Positions 25,564 through 36,278 of a stretch of DNA of 64,000 nt are shown here, piece by piece (positions within the stretch are counted from its first letter, which is position 1; each line of letters starts with the position of its first letter). Both the position numbers and the translations under genes were made by a program. Location of the stretch: contig NZ_SLVJ01000015.1 of NCBI RefSeq assembly GCF_004345325.1, positions 25,855-89,854 on the forward strand, read 5' to 3'. The notes beneath the pieces are model-generated. The model ran no database searches and was not told the DNA's origin. It saw only the letters and a program-made list of their open reading frames with translations. Origin of the DNA: Acinetobacter calcoaceticus. GTDB taxonomy: Bacteria; Pseudomonadota; Gammaproteobacteria; Pseudomonadales; Moraxellaceae.

Positions 25564-26484
25564 ATGCCCAAGCCGATCGAATTGGAAAAATTAGCCGCCT
25601 TTGTGGCGGTGGTTGAGGAGCGGAATATCACCCGTGCTGCAATTCGTCTTAATATGCAGCAACCCCCATTAACACGTATGATCAAAAGCTTAGAGCAAAG
25701 ATTAGACACGATATTATTCAAACGTTTGCCTCGAGGGGTCGAAGTCACTGAGACGGGCAAGGCGCTGTATGAGCAAGCCATTGCAGTGCTCGATCAGGCA
25801 CAGTCCATTCAGCAACATGTGAGTCAAGTGCGTCTTGGACTAGAGGGGCAGATCAAGATTGGTTTTACCCACTCTGTGGGGATGCATGCATTTTTACCGC
25901 GCATATTGCGTCAGTTCCGAGGTGATTTTGCCAAGGTGGCGATTTATTTGGAAGAAGATGGCAGTAAGGCACTCAGCGATGCCTTGCTCATGCACAATCT
26001 CGACCTGATCTTTTTGCGTAAACCAGCACCGCTTGGACTCGGTTTAGACAGTATCTTGGTCTTGCAAGAGCCACTCATCGTAGCCATGCCGCTAGATCAT
26101 CCATTGGCAGAAGGGGGTGCAGTGATTGAGCTTAAGGCCTTAGCAGAACAAGACTTTGTTTTATACCGTCGGCTCAATGGACAAGATCTCTATGATCATA
26201 TTTTGGCAAATTGTTATCGTGCTGGGTTTAACCCGAAGATTGTGCAAGAGGCACCCCGTTTGACATCGAGTTTAAATTTGGTGGCTGCAGGGATCGGACT
26301 CTCCATCGTGCCAAAGGCAGTTGAAAATTTTTGGAATACTCAACTGTGCTATAAATCGCTCTCCGCCCAAAGTACCTCAACTGCACCAATTTATGCGGTA
26401 TTTCGGGCGGGGCAACACAATATTAGATTGCAGCATTTCTTGGATCATCTAGATCAGATGATCCATTCCGATGCCGAAGAATAG
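25564..26484 (+). CDS. LysR-type transcriptional regulator, probable regulator of the chromate transporter
   Basis: 306 residues. N-terminal winged helix (LEKLAAFVAVVEERNITRA, QPPLTRMIKSLEQRL, ETGKAL), linker helix, then a two-lobe effector-binding domain starting EGQIKIGFTHSVG. Start at ATG 25564, seven bases after GGA; ATG 25552 is an alternative. Divergent location points to control of the chromate transporter pair. The effector is unknown; BenM/CatM-like architecture with aromatic or sulfur anions would be usual. Confidence 0.9.
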   Translation: MPKPIELEKLAAFVAVVEERNITRAAIRLNMQQPPLTRMIKSLEQRLDTILFKRLPRGVEVTETGKALYEQAIAVLDQAQSIQQHVSQVRLGLEGQIKIGFTHSVGMHAFLPRILRQFRGDFAKVAIYLEEDGSKALSDALLMHNLDLIFLRKPAPLGLGLDSILVLQEPLIVAMPLDHPLAEGGAVIELKALAEQDFVLYRRLNGQDLYDHILANCYRAGFNPKIVQEAPRLTSSLNLVAAGIGLSIVPKAVENFWNTQLCYKSLSAQSTSTAPIYAVFRAGQHNIRLQHFLDHLDQMIHSDAEE

Positions 26485-26489
26485 CTGTA

Positions 26490-27203
26490 TTACTTCGCGC
26501 CTCGGTTCTCTAGCAGTTGCACCATGGCAGTAAAGTGACGACTTTTGGCATGTTGCAGCGGCGTTACCCCTTGATGGTCGGCAATATTGGCATCAGCGCC
26601 AGCATCTAAAAGGATTTTCAGGGTTTGTTGATGCTTAGGTCCACCATCGCTGAGGATGACGGCTTCCATCAAAGCGGTCCAACCTAAACGGTTAACATGG
26701 TTGATCGGATAATTTGGCGTATTGGCCAATAAGGCCACCGTCTCAACATGGCCTTTTTCGGCAGCAGGGATCAGTGCCGTCCCTTTATAGCGGTTATAAA
26801 TATCGAACTTGGCGCCGTGTTGCAGTGCCAATTTAACAATTTCAGTATCACCCTCAGCACCGGCATAGAGAAAAGGTGTGTTCTGCATCGCATCTTGAGC
26901 ATTGACATCGGCACCTGCCAAGATCAATTGCGTTGCGATTTCAAATTTATCCTGATACAGCGCCTGCATTAATGCAGTTTCTTGACGCGCATTTCGTTGC
27001 GTTATAGATTGGGGGTTATTGCGAATAAAGCTTTGAAGTGCCTGTATATTGTTGCTCTCAACGAGGTTAAAAATACTGTTCATATTCTGGTCTACATGCT
27101 CCTGGTCATTGGCTTGCACCGGATCGGTACGACATGCAGTGCTGAGCAATACGGGTACACTGAATAATACGATTTTTGCTAAATGTTTAATATTGCTAGA
27201 CAT
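26490..27203 (-). CDS. Ankyrin-repeat lipoprotein
   Basis: 237 residues with a lipoprotein signal ending STAC (Cys24), so predicted to be anchored in the envelope and facing the periplasm. Five or so ankyrin repeats from residue ~45: recognisable units are QETALMQALYQDKFEIATQ, LILAGADVNAQDAMQNTPF, KGTALIPAAEKGHVETVAL and LLDAGADANIADHQGVTPL. Ankyrin stacks bind proteins; the partner is unknown. Convergent with the LysR gene, 5 bp apart, with no visible terminator between. Confidence 0.88.
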   Translation of the reverse strand: MSSNIKHLAKIVLFSVPVLLSTACRTDPVQANDQEHVDQNMNSIFNLVESNNIQALQSFIRNNPQSITQRNARQETALMQALYQDKFEIATQLILAGADVNAQDAMQNTPFLYAGAEGDTEIVKLALQHGAKFDIYNRYKGTALIPAAEKGHVETVALLANTPNYPINHVNRLGWTALMEAVILSDGGPKHQQTLKILLDAGADANIADHQGVTPLQHAKSRHFTAMVQLLENRGAK

Positions 27204-27306
27204 ATGCAGATCTCCTATTTAATCAATAGCCTAACAAATAACCACCAATAAAGCCACTTTACTTGTATTAAGCCGCCACCGGTATTCATTTCTGAGGAAA
27301 ATATCC

Positions 27307-28389
27307 ATGCTCAATTCTAAACGCATGCTCATTTTGGGGCTGATCCCACTCGCAAGCATTACCAGTGCAGCAGCACTGCAAGGCATCAGCTTTCAACATG
27401 GGGAATGGGAACTCAGATGTAGCAATACCGGCACCTGTATGGCAGCCGGTTATCAAACCGATGATGAAAACTTATCTACTTCGATCCTACTCACACGGCA
27501 GGCCGGTGCAGCAACAACAGTGCAAGCGCAGTATATGTTGGCGGCTGAGTATGGAGAGGAACTTGATGAAGCTAAAACCAACAACATCCACTTTTATATC
27601 AACAACAAAGATTTGGGAAAGTTAAAACCCAGCTCAGAAGTCCAGCTTGTTGGAGTGTTAAACCAGATACAACGCAATGCATTACTGGCCAAAGTCGGGC
27701 AAGACGTTAAAATTGAATTTAAAAATGCACATTATCGCTGGCAGGTTTCTGACCAGGGTATGACAGCAACCTTATTGAAAATGGATGAGTTCCAAAAACG
27801 CATAGGCACAACGGCGGCCTTGGTGAAGAAGGGCAGCGCCAATGAGTCCAAAGTGCTCGCAGCTCAACCCGCGCCAAGTATCAAAAAGGTTAAAACCTCT
27901 GAGCAACCCTATTTAAGCCTGAAATCCGATAATGCCGCTTATCGCAGCGTATATTCCAAACTCATCCAAGCACTGCCCAATAAGACTGAAGAAGATCAAG
28001 ATGTCTGTAGCATGTTTAGAGCGACTGATGAGCAACAAGATAATGATTACGATGACAAAAGCATTGAGCTGTATAAACTTTCAGGCGGAAAAGTATTGGC
28101 AACCGCATTGTGTTGGCGTGGTGCCTACAATGCCGGTATCGGTGCTTGGGTCATTGACCAATCCCTCAATGGCAAGGCTGAATTTGTCTTTGAAAGTATG
28201 ACGGATGTACTCTCGGGAAAATTAATGTCAGCACATAAGGGCCGCGGTCTGGGGGATTGTTGGGGTGGTGAAGATTGGACTTGGGATGGAAAACGCTTTA
28301 TTCAAAGCAGTGATTGGGATTCAGGACGTTGTAAAGGCGTACCGGGTGGCACTTGGCATTTCGATAAACTCGAAACAGTCGTGCGATAG
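27307..28389 (+). CDS. DUF1176 domain exported protein
   Basis: 360 residues with a signal peptide (cleavage after AAA near residue 23). The mature N-terminus (FQHGEWELRCSNTGTCMAAGYQ, split by paired cysteines) and the C-terminal DCWGGEDWTWDGKRFI block are the hallmarks of DUF1176. Function unknown in the family; the cysteine pairs suggest disulfides in the periplasm. Single gene, separated by ~100 bp from the divergent ankyrin lipoprotein gene. Confidence 0.85.
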   Translation: MLNSKRMLILGLIPLASITSAAALQGISFQHGEWELRCSNTGTCMAAGYQTDDENLSTSILLTRQAGAATTVQAQYMLAAEYGEELDEAKTNNIHFYINNKDLGKLKPSSEVQLVGVLNQIQRNALLAKVGQDVKIEFKNAHYRWQVSDQGMTATLLKMDEFQKRIGTTAALVKKGSANESKVLAAQPAPSIKKVKTSEQPYLSLKSDNAAYRSVYSKLIQALPNKTEEDQDVCSMFRATDEQQDNDYDDKSIELYKLSGGKVLATALCWRGAYNAGIGAWVIDQSLNGKAEFVFESMTDVLSGKLMSAHKGRGLGDCWGGEDWTWDGKRFIQSSDWDSGRCKGVPGGTWHFDKLETVVR

Positions 28390-28402
28390 GGAAATGGGGG
28401 GA

Positions 28403-28831
28403 TTAATCAAATATCCGCCCCAATAGCATAAAGAAACCACGGATCAGAAACCAGATGAATTTCAGTATTCCCAAAATGATGATTTCGAATAAAACCTCAA
28501 ATATAAACTTGGCAGTGCCTTTGATGGCTTTAACGAAATATTCCCAAAGGCTGTATTCAGTTTGCTGTTCCGGTCTTGGTTCTTCAGGTCTTGCTTCTAC
28601 GGGCGAGGCCGAGTCCATATTGGACGAATGTCTAGACTGATCTGTTGCAGTTGACGAAGGGTGGGTTTGACGAGGTGATATTGATTCAGTGCCAAGTGAA
28701 TGTTGAGTGAGGTCGGATGCTGTCGATATGTCTTCTGCTGCTGGGATTTCATCAGACTTTGAGAGGACCAGTGCATAAAAGGCGATCAGTAAAATGACGA
28801 TCATCGCGCCAAGCAGATAAGTAAAGACCAT
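28403..28831 (-). CDS. Small membrane protein of unknown function, 142 aa
   Basis: No family recognised. It has a membrane helix at residues 3-23, a ~70-residue hydrophilic Ser/Thr/Glu/Pro-rich middle (PEEPRPEQQTEY), and a hydrophobic C-terminal region from residue ~108 (FEVLFEIIILGILKFIWFL) that could form one long or two short helices. Convergent with the DUF1176 gene. Composition resembles a low-complexity linker between anchors. Coding status supported by codon pattern and clean boundaries only. Confidence 0.6.
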   Translation of the reverse strand: MVFTYLLGAMIVILLIAFYALVLSKSDEIPAAEDISTASDLTQHSLGTESISPRQTHPSSTATDQSRHSSNMDSASPVEARPEEPRPEQQTEYSLWEYFVKAIKGTAKFIFEVLFEIIILGILKFIWFLIRGFFMLLGRIFD

Positions 28832-28998
28832 TCTATTTTTAGTGTGCTGTTGTTTATCGCGATCTTAGCATAGGAAAATATAATTTAGCTGATGAGTTTA
28901 AACGGAATTATCTCGTTATAAGCGCTTAGAAGTTGCAGCTATAAGCAATCAGGTTAATATCGTCAGCAAAGTTTGAAACTGAAACATGGAGTTATCAG

Positions 28999-29466
28999 GT
29001 GGGAATAAAATTCGTTGCAGGTTTGGGTTTGGCGTTATTGCTGAGTAGTGTGAGTTATGCAGACCCTACAGTCTATCGTGGCATGGAAGGTGCGGGTTCA
29101 CAGATTAAAGATTTTAAAACCTTAAAAGCCCAAGGCTTTCTCACTCAAAAGCCACAGGTTGCTCGAGTCGATTACAACGATATCTACAAACTACAGAAAC
29201 CACTGCAATTATTGGGTCAAGAGGTGAGTTACCTCAGCCTTGAGTATATGGATGAATACGTGGGTTGTTGCGTCAGTGAAGGCTGGGGTGCGGTAGTGAA
29301 GAAAACCAGTCATATCGATGCACTACAAAAATTTGCCAACGCTCAGCAATGTACATTCAAGCCATTTGATCCAAAACAAAGCAATTATTACAGTGTGAAA
29401 ATAAATCCTGCACCGAAGGCCGAATACTTCGAACTCTCATGCCGCGAGCGTGATATCCAAGATTGA
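28999..29466 (+). CDS. Exported protein of unknown function, 155 aa
   Basis: Starts with GTG, seven bases after a GGAG site. Signal peptide with cleavage after SYA near residue 21. Mature part has Cys-Cys in YVGCCVSEGWG and two further cysteines (QQCTF, LSCRE), suggesting disulfides in the periplasm. I recognise no domain. Monocistronic, between two oppositely oriented genes. Confidence 0.7.
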   Translation: MGIKFVAGLGLALLLSSVSYADPTVYRGMEGAGSQIKDFKTLKAQGFLTQKPQVARVDYNDIYKLQKPLQLLGQEVSYLSLEYMDEYVGCCVSEGWGAVVKKTSHIDALQKFANAQQCTFKPFDPKQSNYYSVKINPAPKAEYFELSCRERDIQD

Positions 29467-29492
29467 TCTACAGTTTCCACAGTCGATTGGAT

Positions 29493-29518
29493 ATAAAAAA
29501 CCCGCTCTAAAGCGGGTT
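29493..29518 (-). terminator. Terminator of the gatCAB operon
   Basis: On the minus strand AACCCGCT-TTAG-AGCGGGTT is followed by TTTTTTAT. About 55 nt past the gatB stop. T-run is only on the minus-strand side. Confidence 0.8.
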
Positions 29519-29573
29519 CCTTGTACTTGTTGCTAGGCATTAACGTTGCTCAGGATCAAGTATCAGTTTGGGA

Positions 29574-31055
29574 TTAACCCAACAACTGCTTCATCAATTG
29601 ATTGACTTGGGCAGGGTTTGCCTTGCCTTTGGATGCTTTCATCACTTGGCCGACTAAACCATTAAAGGCTTTTTCTTTACCAGATTTGTATTCTTCAACC
29701 ATTTTCTCATTGGCGGCCAATACGTCTTTGATAATGGCTTCGATCGCACCAGTATCAGTTTCTTGCTTCAAGCCTTTCTCAGCAATAATGTGATCTGCGC
29801 TGAGGCCTTCAGATTCCCACATAAAGCCGAATACTTGCTTAGCAATTTTACCGCTGATGGTGTTATCGATGATGCGTGCCACCATGCCACCCAATTGCTC
29901 AGCAGACACAGGAGAAGCACTGATGTCTAAGCTGGCTTTGTTGAGTGCAGCAGAGAATTCACCCATCACCCAGTTTGCAGCAATCTTGGCCTGTGCAGCG
30001 CCACCTGATGCTGTAATGACAGTCTCATAGAAGTCCGCCATTTCACGTGACAAGGTCAGTACGTGTGCATCGTACTCAGTGATGCCATAGCTCTCAACAA
30101 AACGCGCACGACGTGCTACAGGCAGTTCTGGTAGCTCTGCACGGATCGCTTCGATTTGTTGATCAGAAATGATCACAGGTAACAAGTCAGGATCTGGGAA
30201 GTAACGATAGTCGTTGGCTTCTTCTTTAGAGCGCATTGAACGAGTTTCCATTTTGTTTGGATCAAACAAACGGGTTTCCTGATCAATTTTACCGCCATCT
30301 TCTAAGATCGCCATTTGGCGTTCAATTTCGACATTGATGGCACGTTCAATAAAGCGGAATGAGTTGAGGTTTTTTAACTCACAACGAGTACCGAATTCAT
30401 CGCCAGGGCGACGAAGTGATACGTTACAGTCACAGCGGAATGAACCTTCAGCCATATTACCGTCTGAAATCCCTAACCAACGCACCAAAGAATGGATCTC
30501 TTTGATATAGGCCACGGCTTCATCGACTGAACGCATATCTGGTTCAGATACGATTTCTAGCAGAGGGGTGCTGGCGCGGTTTAAGTCGATACCCGTCATG
30601 CCAGCAAAATCTTCATGTAAAGATTTACCTGCATCTTCTTCTAAATGCGCACGGGTCACACCAATGCGTTTAGTACTGCCATCATCAAGCTGGATATCAA
30701 TATGGCCCAATCCAACAATTGGATTGTCCATTTGACTGATTTGATAACCTTTAGGTGAGTCTGGGTAGAAATAGTTTTTACGTGCAAATACTGAAGCTTG
30801 GTCAATATAAGCATCGATACCTAGACCGAAACGGATCGCCAAATCCACCACGGCTTGGTTGAGTACGGGTAATACACCTGGCATCGCCAAATCCACCAAG
30901 CTGGCTTGGGTGTTCGGGTCTTGACCAAATTCGGTAGATGAACCAGAGAAAATTTTAGATTGGGTCATCAATTGAGTGTGAATCTCAATCCCGATCACCA
31001 CTTCCCAGCCATCAATCAACTTGAGTTTTTGCGCTGTGTTTTGAGCTTGGGTCAT
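29574..31055 (-). CDS. gatB: Asp/Glu-tRNA amidotransferase subunit B
   Basis: Kinase/tRNA-binding subunit of GatCAB, which converts Asp-tRNA(Asn) or Glu-tRNA(Gln) to the amide form. 493 residues: catalytic cradle ([34 protein letters not shown] segment, [13 protein letters not shown] with Zn-ligand-like Cys), then helical and YqeY tail (residues ~345-493, ending in [16 protein letters not shown]). The start overlaps the gatA stop by one base (TAATG) and has GAGGAG 9 nt upstream. Last gene of the operon. Confidence 0.97.
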   Translation of the reverse strand: MTQAQNTAQKLKLIDGWEVVIGIEIHTQLMTQSKIFSGSSTEFGQDPNTQASLVDLAMPGVLPVLNQAVVDLAIRFGLGIDAYIDQASVFARKNYFYPDSPKGYQISQMDNPIVGLGHIDIQLDDGSTKRIGVTRAHLEEDAGKSLHEDFAGMTGIDLNRASTPLLEIVSEPDMRSVDEAVAYIKEIHSLVRWLGISDGNMAEGSFRCDCNVSLRRPGDEFGTRCELKNLNSFRFIERAINVEIERQMAILEDGGKIDQETRLFDPNKMETRSMRSKEEANDYRYFPDPDLLPVIISDQQIEAIRAELPELPVARRARFVESYGITEYDAHVLTLSREMADFYETVITASGGAAQAKIAANWVMGEFSAALNKASLDISASPVSAEQLGGMVARIIDNTISGKIAKQVFGFMWESEGLSADHIIAEKGLKQETDTGAIEAIIKDVLAANEKMVEEYKSGKEKAFNGLVGQVMKASKGKANPAQVNQLMKQLLG

Positions 31056-32533
31056 TATGCAATCTCCTCAGCTATTGCCGCACGTTGGGTATGCCAGTCA
31101 GTGGTTTGTTGGTATTGATGCACAATCGATAACAATTGTGACTCTGACCAGTAATTACCAATCAGTTGTAGGCCGACAGGAAGTTGCTTTTGGTCAAATC
31201 CAACTGGCGCATTGATTGCAGGTAAGCCCGCCAAGTTGACTGCAAGGGTGTAGATATCACCCAAATACATTTCCACTGGATCCAAAGACGCGCCGATTTT
31301 ATAGGCTGTGGTTGGTGCAGATGGTGCTGCGATCACATCAACACTTTCAAAAGCTTTAAGAAAATCTTGCTGGATTAGACGACGTACTTTTTGTGCTTTG
31401 ACATAATAAGCATCGTAATAACCCGCAGAAAGGGCATAAGTCCCGATCAAAATACGACGTTGAACTTCAGCACCAAAGCCTTCTGAGCGAGAGCGTTTGT
31501 ACAAGTCCGTCAAATCGACTGGATTTTCACAGCGGTAGCCGTAACGTACACCATCAAAGCGAGACAAGTTTGAAGATGCTTCAGCAGGTGCGATCAAGTA
31601 ATAGGTCGGAACGTAGCTTTCAACCATATTCAGGTCGATCTCAACCAAGATCGCGCCCATTTGTTGCAACTGCTGCAAAGACTCTTCTACACGTGCTTTA
31701 ACATCCGCATCTAAGCCTTGAACATTAAAGTATTGCTTTGGTATGCCAATGCGTAGACCTTTAATTGCTGTTTGGTTCAGCTGTGCAACATAGTCATCTA
31801 CCTCTTTTTCAACCGAAGTAGAATCCTTAGCATCGTGGCCTGCCATGCTGCTGAGCAAGTAAGCACAGTCTTCAGCAGAGCGTGCCATTGGGCCAGCTTG
31901 GTCTAAAGATGAAGCAAAGGCGATCATACCGAAACGAGAAACACGGCCATAGGTCGGTTTTAAGCCAGTTAAACCACAAAATGAAGCCGGTTGGCGAATT
32001 GAACCACCAGTATCGGTACCTGTGGCAAATGGTGCGAGATCCGCAGCTACAACAGCTGCCGAGCCACCTGAAGACCCGCCAGATACATATTCAAGATTCC
32101 ACGGGTTCTTGGTGACACCGTAATATGAGTTTTCAGTGGTTGAGCCCATAGCGAACTCATCCATGTTGACTTTACCGAGGGTCACTAGACCCGCTTGCTT
32201 GGCTTTGCTGACCACGGTCGCATCATAAGGAGAGATAAAGTTATCCAGCATTTTTGAACCAGCAGAGGTTTTAATGCCTTGGGTACAAAAAATATCTTTA
32301 TGTGCAAGTGGGATACCCGTGAGGATTCCAGCTTGACCCGCTTGACGTAATTGGTCAGCTGCATCTGCTTCAGCCAAGGCCTGTTCTGCGGTGACGGTGA
32401 TATAGGATTTGATCTGGTGATCAATTTTAGCAATACGATTTAAATAGTGTTGGGTCAATTCGCGCGATGAAAATTGTGCGCTTTGTAAGCCGTGCGCAAT
32501 TTCGCGGATGGATAAGCGATGTAAATCGGTCAT
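31055..32533 (-). CDS. gatA: Asp/Glu-tRNA amidotransferase subunit A
   Basis: Glutaminase/amidase subunit providing ammonia. 492 residues of amidase-signature fold. The Ser-cisSer-Lys triad is at Lys79 (LAHKDIF), Ser154 (SGGSSGGSA) and Ser178 ([12 protein letters not shown]), the same numbering as in well-studied GatA enzymes. Middle gene of gatC-gatA-gatB; 49 bp after gatC. Cytoplasmic. Essential in bacteria lacking AsnRS or GlnRS. Confidence 0.97.
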   Translation of the reverse strand: MTDLHRLSIREIAHGLQSAQFSSRELTQHYLNRIAKIDHQIKSYITVTAEQALAEADAADQLRQAGQAGILTGIPLAHKDIFCTQGIKTSAGSKMLDNFISPYDATVVSKAKQAGLVTLGKVNMDEFAMGSTTENSYYGVTKNPWNLEYVSGGSSGGSAAVVAADLAPFATGTDTGGSIRQPASFCGLTGLKPTYGRVSRFGMIAFASSLDQAGPMARSAEDCAYLLSSMAGHDAKDSTSVEKEVDDYVAQLNQTAIKGLRIGIPKQYFNVQGLDADVKARVEESLQQLQQMGAILVEIDLNMVESYVPTYYLIAPAEASSNLSRFDGVRYGYRCENPVDLTDLYKRSRSEGFGAEVQRRILIGTYALSAGYYDAYYVKAQKVRRLIQQDFLKAFESVDVIAAPSAPTTAYKIGASLDPVEMYLGDIYTLAVNLAGLPAINAPVGFDQKQLPVGLQLIGNYWSESQLLSIVHQYQQTTDWHTQRAAIAEEIA

Positions 32534-32582
32534 GAGTACAATTCTTTACGTTTAAATTAAAATAAGTTTAATTGATTAAATA

Positions 32583-32897
32583 TTATTCAATCACGCGAGG
32601 GACAAGGTAGAGGCCATCTTGAACAGCGGGCGCCACAGCCTGATATTCATTGCGATGGTTGGTTTCAGTCACCACATCAGGGCGTAAAGGTTGCGCATGA
32701 TCAAAAGGGCTCTTTAGCGGTTCGACACCATCGGTATCAAAGGCTTTTAAGTTTTCCATCATGGCTAATATTTTGTTCAAACTTTGAGCATACTCAGTAG
32801 ATTGTGCTTCATCGAGAGATAATCGAGCAAGATTAGCAATGCTTGAAACAATTTGTGCATTTAATTCTGCAGAATGCTGTGCATTCGATGTTGACAT
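32583..32897 (-). CDS. gatC: Asp/Glu-tRNA amidotransferase subunit C
   Basis: 104 residues; the small clamp that wraps GatA and joins it to GatB. Recognisable family segments: IANLARLSLDEAQ, LNKILAMMENLKAFDTDGV and the C-terminal NHRNEYQAVAPAVQDG...VPRVIE. First gene of the operon, divergent from mreB over 135 bp. Confidence 0.95.
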   Translation of the reverse strand: MSTSNAQHSAELNAQIVSSIANLARLSLDEAQSTEYAQSLNKILAMMENLKAFDTDGVEPLKSPFDHAQPLRPDVVTETNHRNEYQAVAPAVQDGLYLVPRVIE

Positions 32898-33011
32898 AAC
32901 ATCTCACCTAATCAGTTTTAAAAAAAAATCAAAATAACATGTCTTATAATAAGCGATTGACTTGTTCAAATCATCACATTTAGTTAAAGTTGCCATCTTG
33001 CGTCTACATAA

Positions 33012-34073
<1,062 letters not shown>

Positions 34074-34150
34074 GTTTGTTGACTCAGATTTGATGAATGC
34101 TTGAGTGAATAAAGCTTTTTTAGAATAAATCAGGATCTAAGGGTGAGGCG

Positions 34151-35008
34151 GTGCAACCAAATCTTTTTTCGCGGCAGCCGCCATCTTTTCGCTCTTTCAT
34201 CATTGCAGTGATCACATGTTTGGTTATTTTGATTTTTAACTGGCGTATGCCACATGTGATTCAACCTGCAAGAGATGTCATGCACGCGGCCTATAATCCA
34301 ATTTATGCGCTGGCGAGCTATCCAGTATTATCTAAAGAATGGTTGAATCAGCAGACCAAGTCTGAGGCTCAGCTGCGCCGTGAAAATACTGCGATGCAAG
34401 CCGAACTGTTGCAGGCCAAAGTGCGTTTGCAAAAGCTATCTGAACTTTCTGCCGAAAATACGCGTTTACGTGGGCTTCTGGATACCCCATTAATTATAGA
34501 TGGGCGTATGGAAATTGCTGAAGTCATCGGGACAGATGCCGATCCACTGCGGCATATTATCGTGATCAATCGTGGCTCAACCAGTCATCTTAGCGTCGGG
34601 CAAACGGTGTTAGATGATCAAGGAATAATGGGTCAGATTATCGATGTTTATCCACATAGTAGCCGAATATTATTACTTTCAGATATGGAACATTCACTCT
34701 CCGTCCGCCTAGAGCGATCGGGAATGCGTGCAATTGTTTCGGGCACAGGTGATTTAGGTCGCCTGAAAATGGAATATGTCCCAACCAGTGCCAATATCAA
34801 AGTCGGTGATAAAGTTTTTAGTTCAGGCTTAGGTCAACACTTTCCTGCTGGATATTTAGTCGGTACGGTATCTAAAGTACAACGACATAATTCAGGTGAA
34901 TTTGCACAAATTGAAGTGACGCCTGCCGCGCAATTGGCTGGTGGTCATCATGTGGTGGTTCTATTTTCAGATTCTCTAGCGATGGAGCAACCCTATGCTA
35001 ATCGCTAA
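34151..35008 (+). CDS. mreC: Rod-shape determining protein MreC
   Basis: 285 residues: membrane helix ~14-31, coiled coil ~70-103 (SEAQLRRENTAMQAELLQAK), then the periplasmic beta domain with VIGTDADPLRHIIVINRGS and SGLGQHFPAGYLVGTV. Scaffold linking MreB to wall synthases. GTG start with AGGGTGAGG upstream. Overlaps mreD by 14 bp. Confidence 0.95.
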   Translation: MQPNLFSRQPPSFRSFIIAVITCLVILIFNWRMPHVIQPARDVMHAAYNPIYALASYPVLSKEWLNQQTKSEAQLRRENTAMQAELLQAKVRLQKLSELSAENTRLRGLLDTPLIIDGRMEIAEVIGTDADPLRHIIVINRGSTSHLSVGQTVLDDQGIMGQIIDVYPHSSRILLLSDMEHSLSVRLERSGMRAIVSGTGDLGRLKMEYVPTSANIKVGDKVFSSGLGQHFPAGYLVGTVSKVQRHNSGEFAQIEVTPAAQLAGGHHVVVLFSDSLAMEQPYANR

Positions 35009-35492
35009 AAAACTCCCTTCAAACCAACAACGCAAAGATCCATTTGTCATTATCGTGATTTCGATCGTGATTGCATCGGTACTAACGGTTTATCCACTTT
35101 CCTATCCAATCGCGGCATGGCGTCCATTATTTCTGTTGCTGGTGGTGCTGTACTGGACATTGTGTCAACCGACATGGTGCGGCGTATGGTTTGCATTTTC
35201 AATTGGCTTATATACCGATTTATTACTCGATGCACCTTTAGGAATGAATGCACTGAGTTATGTTTTGGTGATATTTATCACTCGTTATTTTATTCGCGAA
35301 AGACGAGTACTGACCTTTAGCAACCTATGGATGATTTCAGTTTTTGCGATTTTAGGTCATTTGCTGTTTATTCTGATTGGCCAAGTCATGGCAAATATTA
35401 ATTTTTCTATTACTCGTCATTGGCAACCGTTATTGACTAGCGTACTGTTCTGGCCGGTGTTGTATTATATGTTAAGAAGATGGCGAATCTAA
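34995..35492 (+). CDS. mreD: Rod-shape determining protein MreD
   Basis: 165 residues, five hydrophobic membrane segments, family-typical GLYTDLLLDAPLGMNAL motif. Integral partner of MreC in the elongasome. Overlaps both neighbours (mreC by 14 bp, maf by 13 bp), so translation is coupled along the operon. Confidence 0.93.
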   Translation: MLIAKKLPSNQQRKDPFVIIVISIVIASVLTVYPLSYPIAAWRPLFLLLVVLYWTLCQPTWCGVWFAFSIGLYTDLLLDAPLGMNALSYVLVIFITRYFIRERRVLTFSNLWMISVFAILGHLLFILIGQVMANINFSITRHWQPLLTSVLFWPVLYYMLRRWRI

Positions 35493-36046
35493 TCCTCGCA
35501 TCGAGTTCGCCTCGACGCCAAGAACTGTTGCAGCAACTGGCGCTTAGATTCAGTATCCACAGCCCTGATATTGATGAGTCGGTGCTTGAGGGCGAATCAG
35601 CACTCAACTATGTTGAACGTTTGGCGAGATCTAAGGCTAAAACTATACTTGCATTGCATCCGGATGCCGTTATTTTGGCAGCCGATACCAGTGTGACCTT
35701 TGCTGATCAGATTATTGGTAAACCTGATAATAAGCAGCATGCTTTTGAAATATGGACTAAACTCTCTGGCCAGACTCATGCAGTGATGACGGGAATTTGT
35801 GTGGCAAATGCAGAGAAGATTCTCAGTGCCGTGGTCACTACACAGGTTCAATTTCAAGCATTGAGCTTAAAAGATATGGAATATTATTGGGCGACGGGTG
35901 AACCCGTAGGGAAAGCAGGTGCATATGCAATTCAAGGTATTGCAGCACAATTTGTGGTCAGCATAGAGGGGAGCTATAGCAATGTGGTCGGATTACCCTT
36001 GCATGAAACTGTTAAGCTGTTAAAAGCAGTAGATGTGCTTAATTAA
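35480..36046 (+). CDS. maf: Maf family nucleoside triphosphate pyrophosphatase (YhdE type)
   Basis: 188 residues. N-terminal substrate loop ASSSPRRQELL, ARSKAKT, catalytic-base motif AADTSV and C-terminal GKAGAYAIQGIAAQFV with SNVVGLPLHE are all present. YhdE-type enzymes hydrolyse dTTP, UTP and modified pyrimidine nucleotides; the position after mreD is where YhdE lies in other gammaproteobacteria. Overlaps mreD by 13 bp. Confidence 0.93.
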   Translation: MANLILASSSPRRQELLQQLALRFSIHSPDIDESVLEGESALNYVERLARSKAKTILALHPDAVILAADTSVTFADQIIGKPDNKQHAFEIWTKLSGQTHAVMTGICVANAEKILSAVVTTQVQFQALSLKDMEYYWATGEPVGKAGAYAIQGIAAQFVVSIEGSYSNVVGLPLHETVKLLKAVDVLN

Positions 36047-36278
36047 AAAGTTAAGCGATATTACTCAGGATGATGAATAATCAAAGATGCATTGGATCAG
36101 CTTAAAATAATTTCTAAACTGTCCAAAATCCGCTGTAGCTGATAAATTGAGCGTAAATGTATTGATTTTCTGCATCTTATATCGCTTTACACTTCAAATA
36201 CCACCAGATCCCTATATTGTTATTGGCTGATAAAGCCTTTAGAAGATTTTAAAAATTTATTTTAATTTGAGTTTTATT